A stretch of DNA of 64,000 bases, taken from Minisyncoccota bacterium. Lineage in GTDB: Bacteria > Patescibacteriota > Microgenomatia > UBA1400 > PJMF01. This document shows positions 51,695-61,567 of this stretch, piece after piece. Each line of letters opens with the position of its first letter. Position 1 is the stretch's first letter. The stretch spans positions 1 through 64,000 of the forward strand of contig JABHWM010000005.1 in assembly GCA_018657765.1 (NCBI GenBank). Direction: 5' to 3'. The translations under genes and the position numbers were made by a program. The notes beneath the pieces were generated by a model, which did not search any database, was not told where the DNA came from, and saw only the letters and a program-made list of their open reading frames with translations.

Positions 51695-52375
51695 ATGGCT
51701 ATGAGAAAAATACTTGTTTTAGAAGATAATAAAATGCTTGCAGAAACTATTGCTACGGCCCTGAAAACAAAGGATAGAAAAATATTTGTAACCCCAAGTT
51801 TGGAAAAGCTCTATTCTATTTGTAAAAAAAACACTCCAGATCTTTGTATCTTAGATAGATTCGTAGAAGATGGGGATTCTATAGAGGCAATAGAGTATCT
51901 CAAAGAATTATATCCACAGACTAAATATATTTTTTTGACAAAAAAATCAAGATTACTAGATAAGATTAATGGTCTAGAGAAAGGTGCTGATGATTACCTA
52001 CCAAAACCATTTTCTTTGGCTGAGTTACGTTTGAAAGTAAAAAATATGCTTACCTGGGAGCTAAAACAGCCAGCAGTTAAGAAAATTGATTTAGGTTTAA
52101 TTTCTTTTTTACCAGAGTCAGGTAGTTTTATTACTCCTGATGGAGATATTTATTTGAGGAAAAGAGAAAAAGATATTATTTTTTATTTAATTCAGGCTGC
52201 TGGGAGAACTGTTTCTAGAAATCACTTACTTAGGACGATTTGGAGATCAGAGGATGAAGCGCAACTCAATACCATTGATGTCTATATAAGAAGATTACGC
52301 AGGAAGCTTGGTAAATATCACACTATTATCCAGACCAGACGTGGTTTTGGATACAAAATAGTTGAGTTTCAATAA
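51695..52375 (+). CDS. OmpR/PhoB-family response regulator
   Basis: 226 aa. Receiver domain: acidic pair E10-D11, phosphoacceptor D54 in DLCILDRFVEDGDS, and conserved lysine in YLPKPFSLAEL. DNA-binding winged helix: YLRKREKDIIFYLIQAAG to the C-terminal IQTRRGFGYKIV. The phosphorylation loop LDRFVEDGDS lacks the usual LPxxDG form. A second ATG at 51701 is possible. Its probable partner kinase is convergent at 52383-53060, 7 bp away. Confidence 0.92.
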   Translation: MAMRKILVLEDNKMLAETIATALKTKDRKIFVTPSLEKLYSICKKNTPDLCILDRFVEDGDSIEAIEYLKELYPQTKYIFLTKKSRLLDKINGLEKGADDYLPKPFSLAELRLKVKNMLTWELKQPAVKKIDLGLISFLPESGSFITPDGDIYLRKREKDIIFYLIQAAGRTVSRNHLLRTIWRSEDEAQLNTIDVYIRRLRRKLGKYHTIIQTRRGFGYKIVEFQ

Positions 52376-52382
52376 ATTTAAT

Positions 52383-53060
52383 CTAAGTTTTATAAAATGG
52401 TAAAGAAAGAGTAACAGTTGTTCCTTTATTTTTCTGAGATTTAATAGCAAGTTTTCCATTGAAATCTTTTTCAAGGGTATTTTTTACGAAATAAAGTCCT
52501 AAGCCAGAATGTTTTTGTTTCAGAGACTTAAAAGGATAGGTTGATAAATGTTTTTCCCACCAATTCATTCCTTTGCCGGCATCAACAATAGTTATTTTGC
52601 AGTTTTTTTTATGATCAGTTGCACTAAAGAAAACCATTTTATGGAGTGTTCTTTTTTTATAACTTTCATAAGCATTATTTAATAAACAAACAATCATTTC
52701 TTGAAATAATAATTTATTACCAGTTAAGTGCTTTTTTGTAGGAATAGCTACTCTAGTTACTAAGCCTTTTTTTAGTTTACTAGAATGATTGATTTGTAGT
52801 ATTTCTTGAATAGCTCTTAGTGGTGAGAATATATACTGTTGTCTTTTTTCTTGCAGCATGATCACTGATTTCATGTATTGAGCATTTAAGAGAACTTTTT
52901 GAAGTTCTGTTTCTGGTGAGTAGGATGTTTCCAGTTGCAGATTTTGGACAGCTAACTCAGAGTTAGTAATAATATTAGTTAAAGGGGTAGCAAGACTATG
53001 TTTGATAATAGGAGCGGTAGAAAATAAATGTGTTGGCACAAATATAACTGTATATGCCAA
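52383..53060 (-). CDS. Sensorless cytoplasmic histidine kinase
   Basis: 225 aa. H-box IIKHSLATPLTNI (H21), N-box LLNNAYESY (about 127-135), G1 DAGKGMNWW and G2 GLGLYFVKNTLEKDF are all present, so the catalytic core is complete. There is no membrane helix or sensor domain, and only 56 bp separate it from the next gene upstream, so nothing has been missed. Start is TTG 53060; GTG a few codons later is possible. It probably phosphorylates the convergent response regulator; its signal may come through a partner protein. Confidence 0.82.
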   Translation of the reverse strand: MAYTVIFVPTHLFSTAPIIKHSLATPLTNIITNSELAVQNLQLETSYSPETELQKVLLNAQYMKSVIMLQEKRQQYIFSPLRAIQEILQINHSSKLKKGLVTRVAIPTKKHLTGNKLLFQEMIVCLLNNAYESYKKRTLHKMVFFSATDHKKNCKITIVDAGKGMNWWEKHLSTYPFKSLKQKHSGLGLYFVKNTLEKDFNGKLAIKSQKNKGTTVTLSLPFYKT

Positions 53061-53116
53061 AGCTGAAAAAAACCTGAAATTATTAAAAATACTTTTTATT
53101 TTTTTATGGAAAAAGT

Positions 53117-54703
53117 CTAGTTATCTAGAATTTTATCTTGCGGAGCATCAATCACAGTAGAAATATCCCATAGCTGAAGACAAGGAGCGCCTTCTCCTCT
53201 ACAGAACTCTTGAATTAATAACTCTGGTGAGTTTTTCTGTAAATCCATTTTTTCTCTATGAGAGTTTACTAATAACCAAGTAGACTCATAGAGTCTGGCT
53301 TTATTGGTAAATTCTTCTGGGATTTCACGAACAGGCTGACCAATTCCTTCAACCATAAGTCCCGTAACATCTTGTTTATGTAGATACATTAATACTCCAT
53401 CTGGTAATGTACCAAAGTATCCTTCTGTAGCCACTGCTAGGGAATTGTGTTTTGTTTCTTGAAGCATTAAGTCCGTACTTTCTTTAATACCATCCCCAGC
53501 AGACCATTCTGTAAGGTACTGAATACGATCGATCGGGACTAGTGGTAGATAGAATGGTTTTTGCCAAGAAATAAGGACAAACATGATTGCTGTTTGGGCA
53601 ATAGTTGTGAGCGCAAAAAGAATAAAAGCAGTTTGGGAAAAGAATGAAAGAGGCTTCTTAAGATTTTCTTGAGCTTTTTTAATAAGATATTCAAATGATA
53701 ATGCTGCAGAGATTGTGATCGGAAAGATGCTAGGCATAATATATCTTGGGTAAATTGTTTTACCTAGTAAAAGTATTGGTCCCACAAAACCCAAGAAACT
53801 AAGAATTAAAATCCCATGAGTTTTCCTGAATTTTTCTTGAAATAATCCAAAAAGTGGCAGGATCATAATAGGCCATGATAGGTATCTAAAAAGTGATTGA
53901 AATATTAACTTTATATTTGACCATAAAATAGTAAAAATACCTTTTTCAGTTAGTTCTGACAGTGGGTAAAGGAAATCTCCACCTCTATTAAATAGTTGTC
54001 CAAAGGTAGGGGTTAGTTTGAGTAAAGCAAAAATAAACATTCCTATTAGAACTACTTTTGCACTTTTAGTAAGACGATTAGCGAAGCTACTATTCTTCTT
54101 TGGAATAAAAGACAAGAGAACTAGTGCTGGGAAAAACAGGATAGCTGGTATTTTAGTAAATAAAGCTAGCCCTAAGAAAACTCCAGATATAATTGTGTGT
54201 TTTTTAGTTTCTTTTTTTTCTAGTTGAGCTTTGATTAGGAATAGAAATGAACAGGAAAGGAATAGAGTTAGTAGAGCATCCATTAGAGCCATTCGATGGT
54301 GAAAATACCAAAATGGTAAAAACATGACAGAGAAAGCAGCTAACATTTGGGCAACTAGGCCACCTTTTAGTTTTTCTACTGTTTTTATAGCTATTCCTAT
54401 CTGAAAAATACCAACAATTACAGAGATCATTCTCCCTGCATGAAGCGGGTCTTTCCATAAATTGAGAGCACTTGTAATTAACCAGATAAATAAGGGTGTT
54501 TTACCATCATTCATGGAGAAGAAAAGATATTGTTTCCAGTCATCAATGATGAGCTGTGCCCAACGAATATAAATAGCTTCATCTGCAAATACTGGCAACT
54601 CTGTCAAAGCTATAATGTGAGTCAAAAAATAGATAGCTGTGATAAAAAGCATACCTATTTTGAACCAGAATATTTTTTTTGATTTTTCTTTCACAGATTT
54701 CAT
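53117..54703 (-). CDS. GT39-family (ArnT/PMT-like) membrane glycosyltransferase
   Basis: 528 aa, about twelve hydrophobic helices and a C-terminal extracytoplasmic domain. The first external loop ALTELPVFADEAIYIRW (about 29-45) carries the acidic residue pair of GT-C enzymes that use polyprenyl-phosphate sugars. It would add a sugar to a lipid, glycan or protein outside the membrane. Last gene of the glycan locus on this strand. Donor and acceptor are unknown. Confidence 0.82.
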   Translation of the reverse strand: MKSVKEKSKKIFWFKIGMLFITAIYFLTHIIALTELPVFADEAIYIRWAQLIIDDWKQYLFFSMNDGKTPLFIWLITSALNLWKDPLHAGRMISVIVGIFQIGIAIKTVEKLKGGLVAQMLAAFSVMFLPFWYFHHRMALMDALLTLFLSCSFLFLIKAQLEKKETKKHTIISGVFLGLALFTKIPAILFFPALVLLSFIPKKNSSFANRLTKSAKVVLIGMFIFALLKLTPTFGQLFNRGGDFLYPLSELTEKGIFTILWSNIKLIFQSLFRYLSWPIMILPLFGLFQEKFRKTHGILILSFLGFVGPILLLGKTIYPRYIMPSIFPITISAALSFEYLIKKAQENLKKPLSFFSQTAFILFALTTIAQTAIMFVLISWQKPFYLPLVPIDRIQYLTEWSAGDGIKESTDLMLQETKHNSLAVATEGYFGTLPDGVLMYLHKQDVTGLMVEGIGQPVREIPEEFTNKARLYESTWLLVNSHREKMDLQKNSPELLIQEFCRGEGAPCLQLWDISTVIDAPQDKILDN

Positions 54704-54713
54704 TGTACAGAGC

Positions 54714-55970
54714 TCAGGATATTTTTACTAGTTTTTTATTTTTAAGGGAAGAAATGGTTGTTAGAATAATAAAGATGATTAGTCCACCAACCCAAGTAAA
54801 TAACTTTTGTTGGGGTAAGACAGCTCCTTCAAAACCTCCTGTTAGTAACCAAGGTATATAGCGTAGCAGACCACTAATACTGAAAGAAATTAATAAATTT
54901 TGCCATGGTAAAAAAGTGATAAATGGCAGCCAAATAAATGACCATGAAAGATACCAAGGTAAAAATTGTTGGGAGCGTAAAGTGAAAAGTGGTAAAAAGA
55001 GAGCAATTGAAATTAATAAAGGGAATACTTTTTTGATTTTCTCTTTTGAAAATAATTTTTTATTTTTAGTTAAATTAATTTTTATAAACCATTGAGATAC
55101 CCAATGTATCCAGAATGGCAGAACTACTAGAGTTGCTAATTTAGTGCTAATAGAAAATGACAACAGTAGTAATGAAAGAAAGACTGTCCAGAATATTTTC
55201 TTTTTTGGTTTTTTAATTATTAATGCTAAAGAAGCTACTGCTGGAGCCAACATCCAGAAGTCATTATGTAGATTAGATAGAATCTCGATAAAAATCAGTG
55301 GGTTAGCAAATATTAACCAAACATGTTGGGTAGAGAGATCTTTGTTATTTAGTTTCTGTGATAATTTCTGGAGACCCAAAAATAGTAGAAGATAACTTAT
55401 CCAAGAAATAACTTTGAAGATAAACCAATTAATAATGAATTTATTGAAACCCAGCAAAGAAGGAATAATAGAAAAAGCAGTCCAACCATACCCATATGGT
55501 GCAGGAGTATGAGTGTTATGCATAAATCTTGTCCAGTTATCAAATGAAAAATCTAAAGCAACATTGGTATGAGGATTAGCATGGAAGAGAGTAACCATTT
55601 TGGCGTTAAACATGTAATTAAATACATCATGTGACAAAGCATTGTAGCTAAAAATAAGTGGCGAAAGAGCAAAAAATATTTTTATGAATAAATCTTTAGA
55701 TGAATATTTGTTTTGTTTTTTTAGTTTATTAAAACCACAAAAATATATAGTGAAAAAAACAGCTATGAAAACACTGAAAATTGTAGTTAATAAAACTGGA
55801 TTATGAAAAAATGTTTGCCAGATCCATTGTTGAAAGTTCCAATATGGTTGCCAGGTTGTTATTACTAGGTTGGGATCAGTAAGGGAGTAGGAAAATAAGC
55901 TATAAAAAAAACTTGTTATAAAAAGAAAAAAGAGTAATAAGTTTAAAGAAAAATTGTTTTTAGTTTTCAT
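54714..55970 (-). CDS. GT-C superfamily multi-pass glycosyltransferase
   Basis: 418 aa, about eleven helices. ALSHDVFNYMFNAKMV (about 107-122), then HTPAPYGYGWTAFS, resembles the loop of MptB/GT87-type mannosyltransferases that use polyprenyl-phospho-mannose. It overlaps the following GT2 gene by 11 bp at its own start, so the pair is coexpressed and possibly coupled in function: the GT2 makes the lipid-linked sugar and this enzyme uses it. Exact family uncertain. Confidence 0.75.
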   Translation of the reverse strand: MKTKNNFSLNLLLFFLFITSFFYSLFSYSLTDPNLVITTWQPYWNFQQWIWQTFFHNPVLLTTIFSVFIAVFFTIYFCGFNKLKKQNKYSSKDLFIKIFFALSPLIFSYNALSHDVFNYMFNAKMVTLFHANPHTNVALDFSFDNWTRFMHNTHTPAPYGYGWTAFSIIPSLLGFNKFIINWFIFKVISWISYLLLFLGLQKLSQKLNNKDLSTQHVWLIFANPLIFIEILSNLHNDFWMLAPAVASLALIIKKPKKKIFWTVFLSLLLLSFSISTKLATLVVLPFWIHWVSQWFIKINLTKNKKLFSKEKIKKVFPLLISIALFLPLFTLRSQQFLPWYLSWSFIWLPFITFLPWQNLLISFSISGLLRYIPWLLTGGFEGAVLPQQKLFTWVGGLIIFIILTTISSLKNKKLVKIS

Positions 55971-56736
55971 GATTAGCTCGATATTTTCCCATCAAATAAG
56001 CAATCCTAATCTTGATGATATCTCTGAGCATTCTCAATGAATCTTTAATAGGGCTAACTCTATCTGTATTATGGTGTTTCCAAAGAATAGGTACTTCTTT
56101 ATGAGCGACCTTGAATTTTCTAGCTAAGAAGAGAAGTTCTACATCAAAAGCTCCAGTAAAAGCATCTTCTCTAGATTGTTGTCCTCCATAAACATATAGA
56201 GCTGGGAAAAGTTTTTCTGTTGATTCTGCAGAGAATAATTTAAAACCACACTGAGTATCTTTTACTCCACGAACAGCAAGGATTTGCACCAATAAATTAA
56301 ATCCTCGGCCCATTAAGTGTCTGTAAAATGGTTCTTTATCTCTTTTAGCACCTGCTATCTCTCTAGATCCAAAAATAACCTTATGTGTTTCTGTAAACTT
56401 GAGTAGTTTTTCGACTTCTTCAAGAGGGGTAGATTGATCAAAGTCAGTGAATAATCTCCACTTGCCAGTGGCTGATAGCATTCCGGCTTTTACGGTAGGT
56501 CCTTTACCAGCATGAACATTAGCTAAAACATTAACGTTGGGATTTTTCTTAGCAATATTTTTTAATACGTCTATAGTGCCATCTGTACTACCATCATCAG
56601 TAAGAATTATTTCCCATGAATATTTTTGTTTATTGAGAAATTCCAGCATTTCCTCGATAACACCTCTTTTTAGGTTTTTCATTTCATTATATGAGGGAAC
56701 TATGACAGATAGGAAAGGAGTATTAGTTGTTTCCAT
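55960..56736 (-). CDS. GT2 family glycosyltransferase, ALG5-like
   Basis: 258 aa, soluble. SVIVPSYNEMKNLKRGV and ILTDDGSTDGT form the nucleotide-sugar site, FTDFDQSTPLEEVEKLL carries the metal-binding DxD-type motif, and the C-terminal basic region may touch the membrane. The pattern matches dolichyl-/polyprenyl-phosphate beta-glucosyl- or mannosyltransferases. It would make the lipid-linked sugar donors used by the neighbouring GT-C proteins. Confidence 0.85.
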   Translation of the reverse strand: METTNTPFLSVIVPSYNEMKNLKRGVIEEMLEFLNKQKYSWEIILTDDGSTDGTIDVLKNIAKKNPNVNVLANVHAGKGPTVKAGMLSATGKWRLFTDFDQSTPLEEVEKLLKFTETHKVIFGSREIAGAKRDKEPFYRHLMGRGFNLLVQILAVRGVKDTQCGFKLFSAESTEKLFPALYVYGGQQSREDAFTGAFDVELLFLARKFKVAHKEVPILWKHHNTDRVSPIKDSLRMLRDIIKIRIAYLMGKYRANHEN

Positions 56737-56748
56737 AGATATTAATTA

Positions 56749-58356
56749 CTATTCTAGCGCTTGATTCGTTTCTTGGGTAGTTCTCTTTAGAACTGTTATT
56801 TCTGGTCCACCTGGTATCTCGAATACTTCCGCTGGAGTTTTATTTGGAAAAACTACTATTTCATAAATAGGTGAATCTGTAACTTTGGAAAGAGTCTTCT
56901 CTTCATTAATGATAAAAAGTGTCTCAACACTATCTCGGTCTTCTGTTTTAACTGGGGGAGTATGACCAGTTGTTAGATAATATCTATAGTTTTGTCCGTC
57001 TATATCTCTACTCTCAGAGAGTAAAACGATGTTGTATTTTTCTCCAGGAGCAACTTTCTCAAGTATTACATTGCTAGTATTTTGAATATCTTTGATAGTC
57101 CAACCTAGTGATTTTAATGGAAGGTTTGGCATATTGTATTGAATAAAATATGCAGAGAATAATAAAAAGATTGTAAAAGAGATAGCTTTTGGTTTTATGT
57201 TACTTAATATCCAACCATAAATTAGAGCAGTTATCGGGAAAAGATAAGCTATATAGTGATTAAAAATAGTGTGTTCATAAAGAGATGTTCCTAGAATACC
57301 CACTCCTAGGTAAATCCAGATAACAATTAGTGGCGATATATCTTTTTTACGGTGTTTATGAAGTATTGCAAAACCAATAATAAAGATGGCTACACTATAA
57401 AGTAGTGTCTTATTAAGAGGTCTATTTTTACCAATCATTATCTCAAAAAGAATATGCATTCCTCTGCCCTCATTTTCTTTGATTGTTTTGGTAGTTCGTT
57501 CAATAAAGGAAGTCTTTGGAATGTATTTAAAATTATCTTCACTATTAACGAGTCCTTGAAAAGCTTTCAGGTTATTACCTTGATGTTTTAGGTCAAAAAG
57601 AACTAATGGAGTCAAAGAAACAATAAAAATAGTAAGAGCTATTCCAGTAGGAATTAGAAGCTTTGAGAAGTTTTTCCAAATAATCTTCGTTTTTTTTATA
57701 AAAGTTTCTTTTTTGAGTTGTTTTGATTTATTTTTTATAAAAGTTTTAAAGTTATCTTTGAATGCTAGTAACCAGATAAGGCCAGCGGCTGGTAAACTAA
57801 GTAATGTAAGATAATGAAGTTGAAGTAAGATGCTGAAACATAACCCTACCCAGATCCAGTAGCGTGGGCTCTTTTTCCAAGCCATATAGCTGGCATAGAT
57901 CATTAATAGTGAAATTAATGGGGCTGGATTAGGATTCCAGCTGAATCTAGTTGCTTGAGTAATTACGCTAGAAAATGTATAGAAAAAAGTTGCTATTAAA
58001 GCTCCATTTTCTCCGATGAGTTTTTTTCCTAAAAAATAAACAAGATATGTTGTAATAACTCCTAAGACAGCAACAGCATAGACTGGGCCCATTGGGCTAG
58101 GATAAGTCAGCCAAAGAAATGGCATCATAAAATAGTAATATAGTGGACCTAGGTACATGTTCCCAACACTAGTGACCGGTCCAATGAAAACAAGGTTTTT
58201 TTCACGAAATATATCAGCTACGATCATGCTGTCTCTACCTTGATCTCCTTGGAATTGAAGAGATTCTTCCAGATTATAAAAACGCAAAAAAACAGCAGCT
58301 AGTAGAATAGCTATTAGCAAATATTTTTTAAGTGGAGAGGCAGGAAAGAAACCCAT
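56749..58356 (-). CDS. GT39-family membrane glycosyltransferase
   Basis: 535 aa, about twelve helices. The first external loop EESLQFQGDQGRDSMIV (about 29-45) has the GDQGRD form of the acidic GT-C motif common in bacterial GT39 enzymes. The C-terminal 100 residues are soluble, probably extracytoplasmic. It lies 12 bp upstream of the ALG5-like gene and 34 bp downstream of the DPM1-GtrA gene. Sugar donor is probably a polyprenyl-phosphate hexose. Confidence 0.85.
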   Translation of the reverse strand: MGFFPASPLKKYLLIAILLAAVFLRFYNLEESLQFQGDQGRDSMIVADIFREKNLVFIGPVTSVGNMYLGPLYYYFMMPFLWLTYPSPMGPVYAVAVLGVITTYLVYFLGKKLIGENGALIATFFYTFSSVITQATRFSWNPNPAPLISLLMIYASYMAWKKSPRYWIWVGLCFSILLQLHYLTLLSLPAAGLIWLLAFKDNFKTFIKNKSKQLKKETFIKKTKIIWKNFSKLLIPTGIALTIFIVSLTPLVLFDLKHQGNNLKAFQGLVNSEDNFKYIPKTSFIERTTKTIKENEGRGMHILFEIMIGKNRPLNKTLLYSVAIFIIGFAILHKHRKKDISPLIVIWIYLGVGILGTSLYEHTIFNHYIAYLFPITALIYGWILSNIKPKAISFTIFLLFSAYFIQYNMPNLPLKSLGWTIKDIQNTSNVILEKVAPGEKYNIVLLSESRDIDGQNYRYYLTTGHTPPVKTEDRDSVETLFIINEEKTLSKVTDSPIYEIVVFPNKTPAEVFEIPGGPEITVLKRTTQETNQALE

Positions 58357-58390
58357 TGTATATTTTTATCTTTCGATTTAGCTGGATTTT

Positions 58391-59557
58391 TTATTTTTTC
58401 TTTTTCCAGATGAATTTGTTGTAGGCGAAAAAATTCCAGAACATTCCAATTAGGATTCCCCCGACTGCATACATCATACCTGTATCAATATTTAGATTGA
58501 TTATTGGTAGGGTGAAAAGAGCAAATAGACCAACAAATGTTTCTCCCAGGAAAGCGATTGCTTGTTGAATTAATATAGAACCACCTGAGGCAAGGTTGAA
58601 CTGTAAGAATTTTGCAGGATATTGAGTTGGCTTTAGTTTCCTATCAGAAAAAGTCCAGAGGTTACTCAGAATAAAGTTCATTAAGACAGCACCCTCAATA
58701 GCCAAAAAGAAGGCTAGTTGATATGGAAAGATTGTTCTCCATCCTTGAAGGGTAGTAAGCTGAGTAAGCGCTCCTATTCCACCGACTATAACGAATTTTA
58801 AAATTCTGCTCTTTAGAAGATCCTGAAGTCTTACTTTCATAATGTATTCAAGAGTATTTTTTATATATTCAGGTCCTATTTTACTTTTACCAAAAGTCCT
58901 ATCTTTAAAGTGAAAAGGTATTTCTGCTATAGAAAATCCTTTTCTTACTGTCTTATTTAATAAACCTATTTGGAAAGTATATCCGGAAAATTGATCTCCC
59001 GCTAGCTCTTTATGGACTGCTTGATAAACTTTTTTTGTAACAGCTCTATAACCAGTTGTCCAATCGCTGACTGAAAAATTAGTTAAAACTGTTCTAACAA
59101 CTAGGTTTCCAACAACACTTAGAAATTTTCGATGTAGTCCCCAGTCAGCAGGGATGCTTCCTCCAGAAATATATCTGGAGCCTAAAACTAAATCAGCTCC
59201 TTGATCTATTTTTTCAAAGAATAAAGGGATTTTAGTTGGGTCATGAGAAAGGTCTGCATCAAACTGGAATACCAAATCAGCCTTGAGTTTACCAAAAGCA
59301 TATTCCATTCCTTTTAGATAAGCTCCACCAAGCCCGGCTTTCTTTTTATTTATTAAGAGCTCTAGTTTAGAAAATTTTTTCTGAAGTTTTTTTACTAATT
59401 CATATGTTTTATCTGGAGAAGTATCATCGACTACAAGAATTCCACAGTTCCAGTTTTTTACAGATTTCAAATTTTTAAAAACTTCTATTATTGTTTTCTC
59501 AATATTTTCCAATTCATTATAAGTTGGAATAATGACTAATGCTTTTTTTATAGACAT
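58391..59557 (-). CDS. Polyprenol-phosphate mannosyltransferase fused to GtrA domain
   Basis: 388 aa, two domains. Residues 1-240 form a DPM1-type GT2: LVIIPTYNELENIEKTI, VVDDTSPDKT, FQFDADLSHDP (metal-binding), SRYISGG and WTTGYRAV. Residues from about 250 form a four-helix GtrA domain (FVIVGGIGALTQL, LMNFILSNLWTF), a flippase-like partner for polyprenyl-phospho-sugars. The fusion would both make the carrier-linked sugar and turn it to the outer face. A key step between sugar nucleotides and the GT-C enzymes downstream. Confidence 0.92.
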   Translation of the reverse strand: MSIKKALVIIPTYNELENIEKTIIEVFKNLKSVKNWNCGILVVDDTSPDKTYELVKKLQKKFSKLELLINKKKAGLGGAYLKGMEYAFGKLKADLVFQFDADLSHDPTKIPLFFEKIDQGADLVLGSRYISGGSIPADWGLHRKFLSVVGNLVVRTVLTNFSVSDWTTGYRAVTKKVYQAVHKELAGDQFSGYTFQIGLLNKTVRKGFSIAEIPFHFKDRTFGKSKIGPEYIKNTLEYIMKVRLQDLLKSRILKFVIVGGIGALTQLTTLQGWRTIFPYQLAFFLAIEGAVLMNFILSNLWTFSDRKLKPTQYPAKFLQFNLASGGSILIQQAIAFLGETFVGLFALFTLPIINLNIDTGMMYAVGGILIGMFWNFFAYNKFIWKKKK

Positions 59558-59563
59558 AGTTAT

Positions 59564-60541
59564 TTAATTTTCAGATTTTTTTTCTAGTTCTAATTCTGCT
59601 TCTACCATTATTTTAACTAATTCTTCAAAACTAATAGACGGTTTCCATCCAAGTTTTTCTTTGGCTTTTGTAGGGTCTCCCATTAAAAGATCAACTTCTG
59701 CTGGTCTATCAAAGAGGGGATTGTGTTTGTAGATACTCTTCCAGTCGTCTATACCAGCTGCTTTACAAGCTAGTTGAAGGAATTCTCTGACAGAATGGGT
59801 TTCACCTGTAGCAATGACATAGTCATCAGGCTCGTCTTGTTGAAGCATAAGCCACATGGCTTCTACATAGTCTTTTGCATAACCCCAGTCTCTTTTTGAA
59901 TCTAGGTTACCAAGTTCAACATGAGTTTGTTTTCCAAGTTTTACTCTAGCCACAGCATTAGCTATTTTTCTAGTTACAAATTCTAATCCTCTACGAGGAG
60001 ATTCATGATTAAACAAAATACCAGAAACAGCAAACATGTCATAAGATTCACGGTAGTTAACAGTAATCCAGTGTCCATAAACTTTGGCTACTCCATATGG
60101 AGATCTAGGGTAGAAAGGAGTATCTTCTGTTTGTGGAGTTTGTCTAACTTTACCGAACATTTCACTAGAACTAGCTTGGTAGAATTTTGCATTTGGGCAG
60201 ACAAGTCTCATTGCTTCTAATACTCTAGTAACGCCGATTCCAGTGAATTCTCCTGTTAGAACTGGTTGTTCCCAAGAGGCTTGTACGAATGATTGTGCAG
60301 CAAGGTTGTAGATTTCATCTGGTTTGACGTCATTAAGAGCAAAAGTTAGTGAATGCTGATCAATTAGATCTCCAGAGATAAGTTTCAAATTTGGGTCATG
60401 AACGATATGTTTAATTCTGGCAAAATTTTGAGTACTAGTTCTACGAGTAAGTCCAAAGACTTTATAGCCTTTTTTAAGTAGAAATTCTGCTAAATAGGAA
60501 CCATCTTGACCAGTAATTCCAGTAATAAATGCTTTTTTCAT
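59564..60541 (-). CDS. gmd: GDP-mannose 4,6-dehydratase
   Basis: SDR-family enzyme converting GDP-D-mannose to GDP-4-keto-6-deoxy-D-mannose. [19 protein letters not shown] binds NADP, SSSEMFG carries the catalytic Ser/Glu and [12 protein letters not shown] the YxxxK pair. [16 protein letters not shown] and [24 protein letters not shown] are Gmd-specific. The 325 aa length is normal. AAGGAA stands before the ATG. Its product should pass to the reductase encoded next upstream (60591-61541). Confidence 0.95.
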   Translation of the reverse strand: MKKAFITGITGQDGSYLAEFLLKKGYKVFGLTRRTSTQNFARIKHIVHDPNLKLISGDLIDQHSLTFALNDVKPDEIYNLAAQSFVQASWEQPVLTGEFTGIGVTRVLEAMRLVCPNAKFYQASSSEMFGKVRQTPQTEDTPFYPRSPYGVAKVYGHWITVNYRESYDMFAVSGILFNHESPRRGLEFVTRKIANAVARVKLGKQTHVELGNLDSKRDWGYAKDYVEAMWLMLQQDEPDDYVIATGETHSVREFLQLACKAAGIDDWKSIYKHNPLFDRPAEVDLLMGDPTKAKEKLGWKPSISFEELVKIMVEAELELEKKSEN

Positions 60542-60590
60542 GATTTTTAATTTCCTTTTTTCTTTTTTATGATTTTTTATTTTAATTTTT

Positions 60591-61541
60591 CTATTGGTTT
60601 CTCCACCACTGTACTATTCTTTTTAAGGTTGTGTCGATAGGAATTGTTGGTTCCCACCCAAGTGCTCTAATCTTGGAAATATCAGCAACACTGACATCAG
60701 TTTCTCCAGAGCGTTTTTTATCTTCATCTATTATGATTGGAAAATCAATGCTGGAAAAAGATTTTAGTTTTTCTAGGAGTTCTTGGATAGAAATATCTAT
60801 ACCACTTCCAATGTTATAAACTTCTCCAGAAATTCCTTGGCTCATAAGTAAAACATAAGCTTTGACAACATCTTTCACATCAGAAAAATCTCTTCTAACA
60901 TCTAAATTACCGACATGAATACTATCTTTTACTCCTTTTTCTATTTCTTGAGTTATCTGGTAAACAAAATCAGGAATGACAAAACCACGAGCTTGAAACT
61001 CTCCAATATGATTGAATGGTCTAACTCTCACAATATCAAGATCATAAGAGGTGTGATAAGAGTGAGCCAGCATATCTTGAGTAGCTTTGGAAACAGCATA
61101 AGGATTTCTTGGACCGATAGGACTGGTTTCTGTTAGTGGATGAGGAGATTGAGCATATTCTGTTCCACTACCAATAGATAACAATCTAGCTTGTGGAGTA
61201 TGAGCGAGCATCGCTTCCAAGACATTCAGTTGAATATTTGTATTAACAGATAGGGTGAGACTCTTTTTTTCTAGACTTAATCCAGGTGCTGAAAAACTAG
61301 CCAAGTTATAAATAACTGCAGGGGACAAGAGTGAAAAAAGTTCTAGAACAGGTTCTGGTTCTGTTAAGTTTATTTGATGAAAGTTGGTTTCTGGTAAAAC
61401 TTTATCTAGAAAAGGGTGTGGTTTTTTATTGAGGGTAGTTACATGAATACTCTCTGGAGAGATTCCTTGATTTATTAGTTCTTCAACCAAATGAGTACCT
61501 ACAAAACCAGTGCCACCAGTAATAAGAATATTTTCTTTCAA
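60591..61541 (-). CDS. rmd: NAD-dependent sugar epimerase/reductase, probably GDP-4-keto-6-deoxymannose reductase
   Basis: 316 aa, SDR fold. [15 protein letters not shown] is the cofactor loop, SIGSGTEY and [13 protein letters not shown] supply Ser and YxxxK. The C-terminal half ([41 protein letters not shown]) is Rmd-like. Next to gmd, the likely product is GDP-D-rhamnose; GDP-fucose synthase or an epimerase of another sugar remains possible. Gene symbol is by context. Confidence 0.8.
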   Translation of the reverse strand: MKENILITGGTGFVGTHLVEELINQGISPESIHVTTLNKKPHPFLDKVLPETNFHQINLTEPEPVLELFSLLSPAVIYNLASFSAPGLSLEKKSLTLSVNTNIQLNVLEAMLAHTPQARLLSIGSGTEYAQSPHPLTETSPIGPRNPYAVSKATQDMLAHSYHTSYDLDIVRVRPFNHIGEFQARGFVIPDFVYQITQEIEKGVKDSIHVGNLDVRRDFSDVKDVVKAYVLLMSQGISGEVYNIGSGIDISIQELLEKLKSFSSIDFPIIIDEDKKRSGETDVSVADISKIRALGWEPTIPIDTTLKRIVQWWRNQ

Positions 61542-61567
61542 TTTGTATCCCTTTTTTATTTTAAAGT

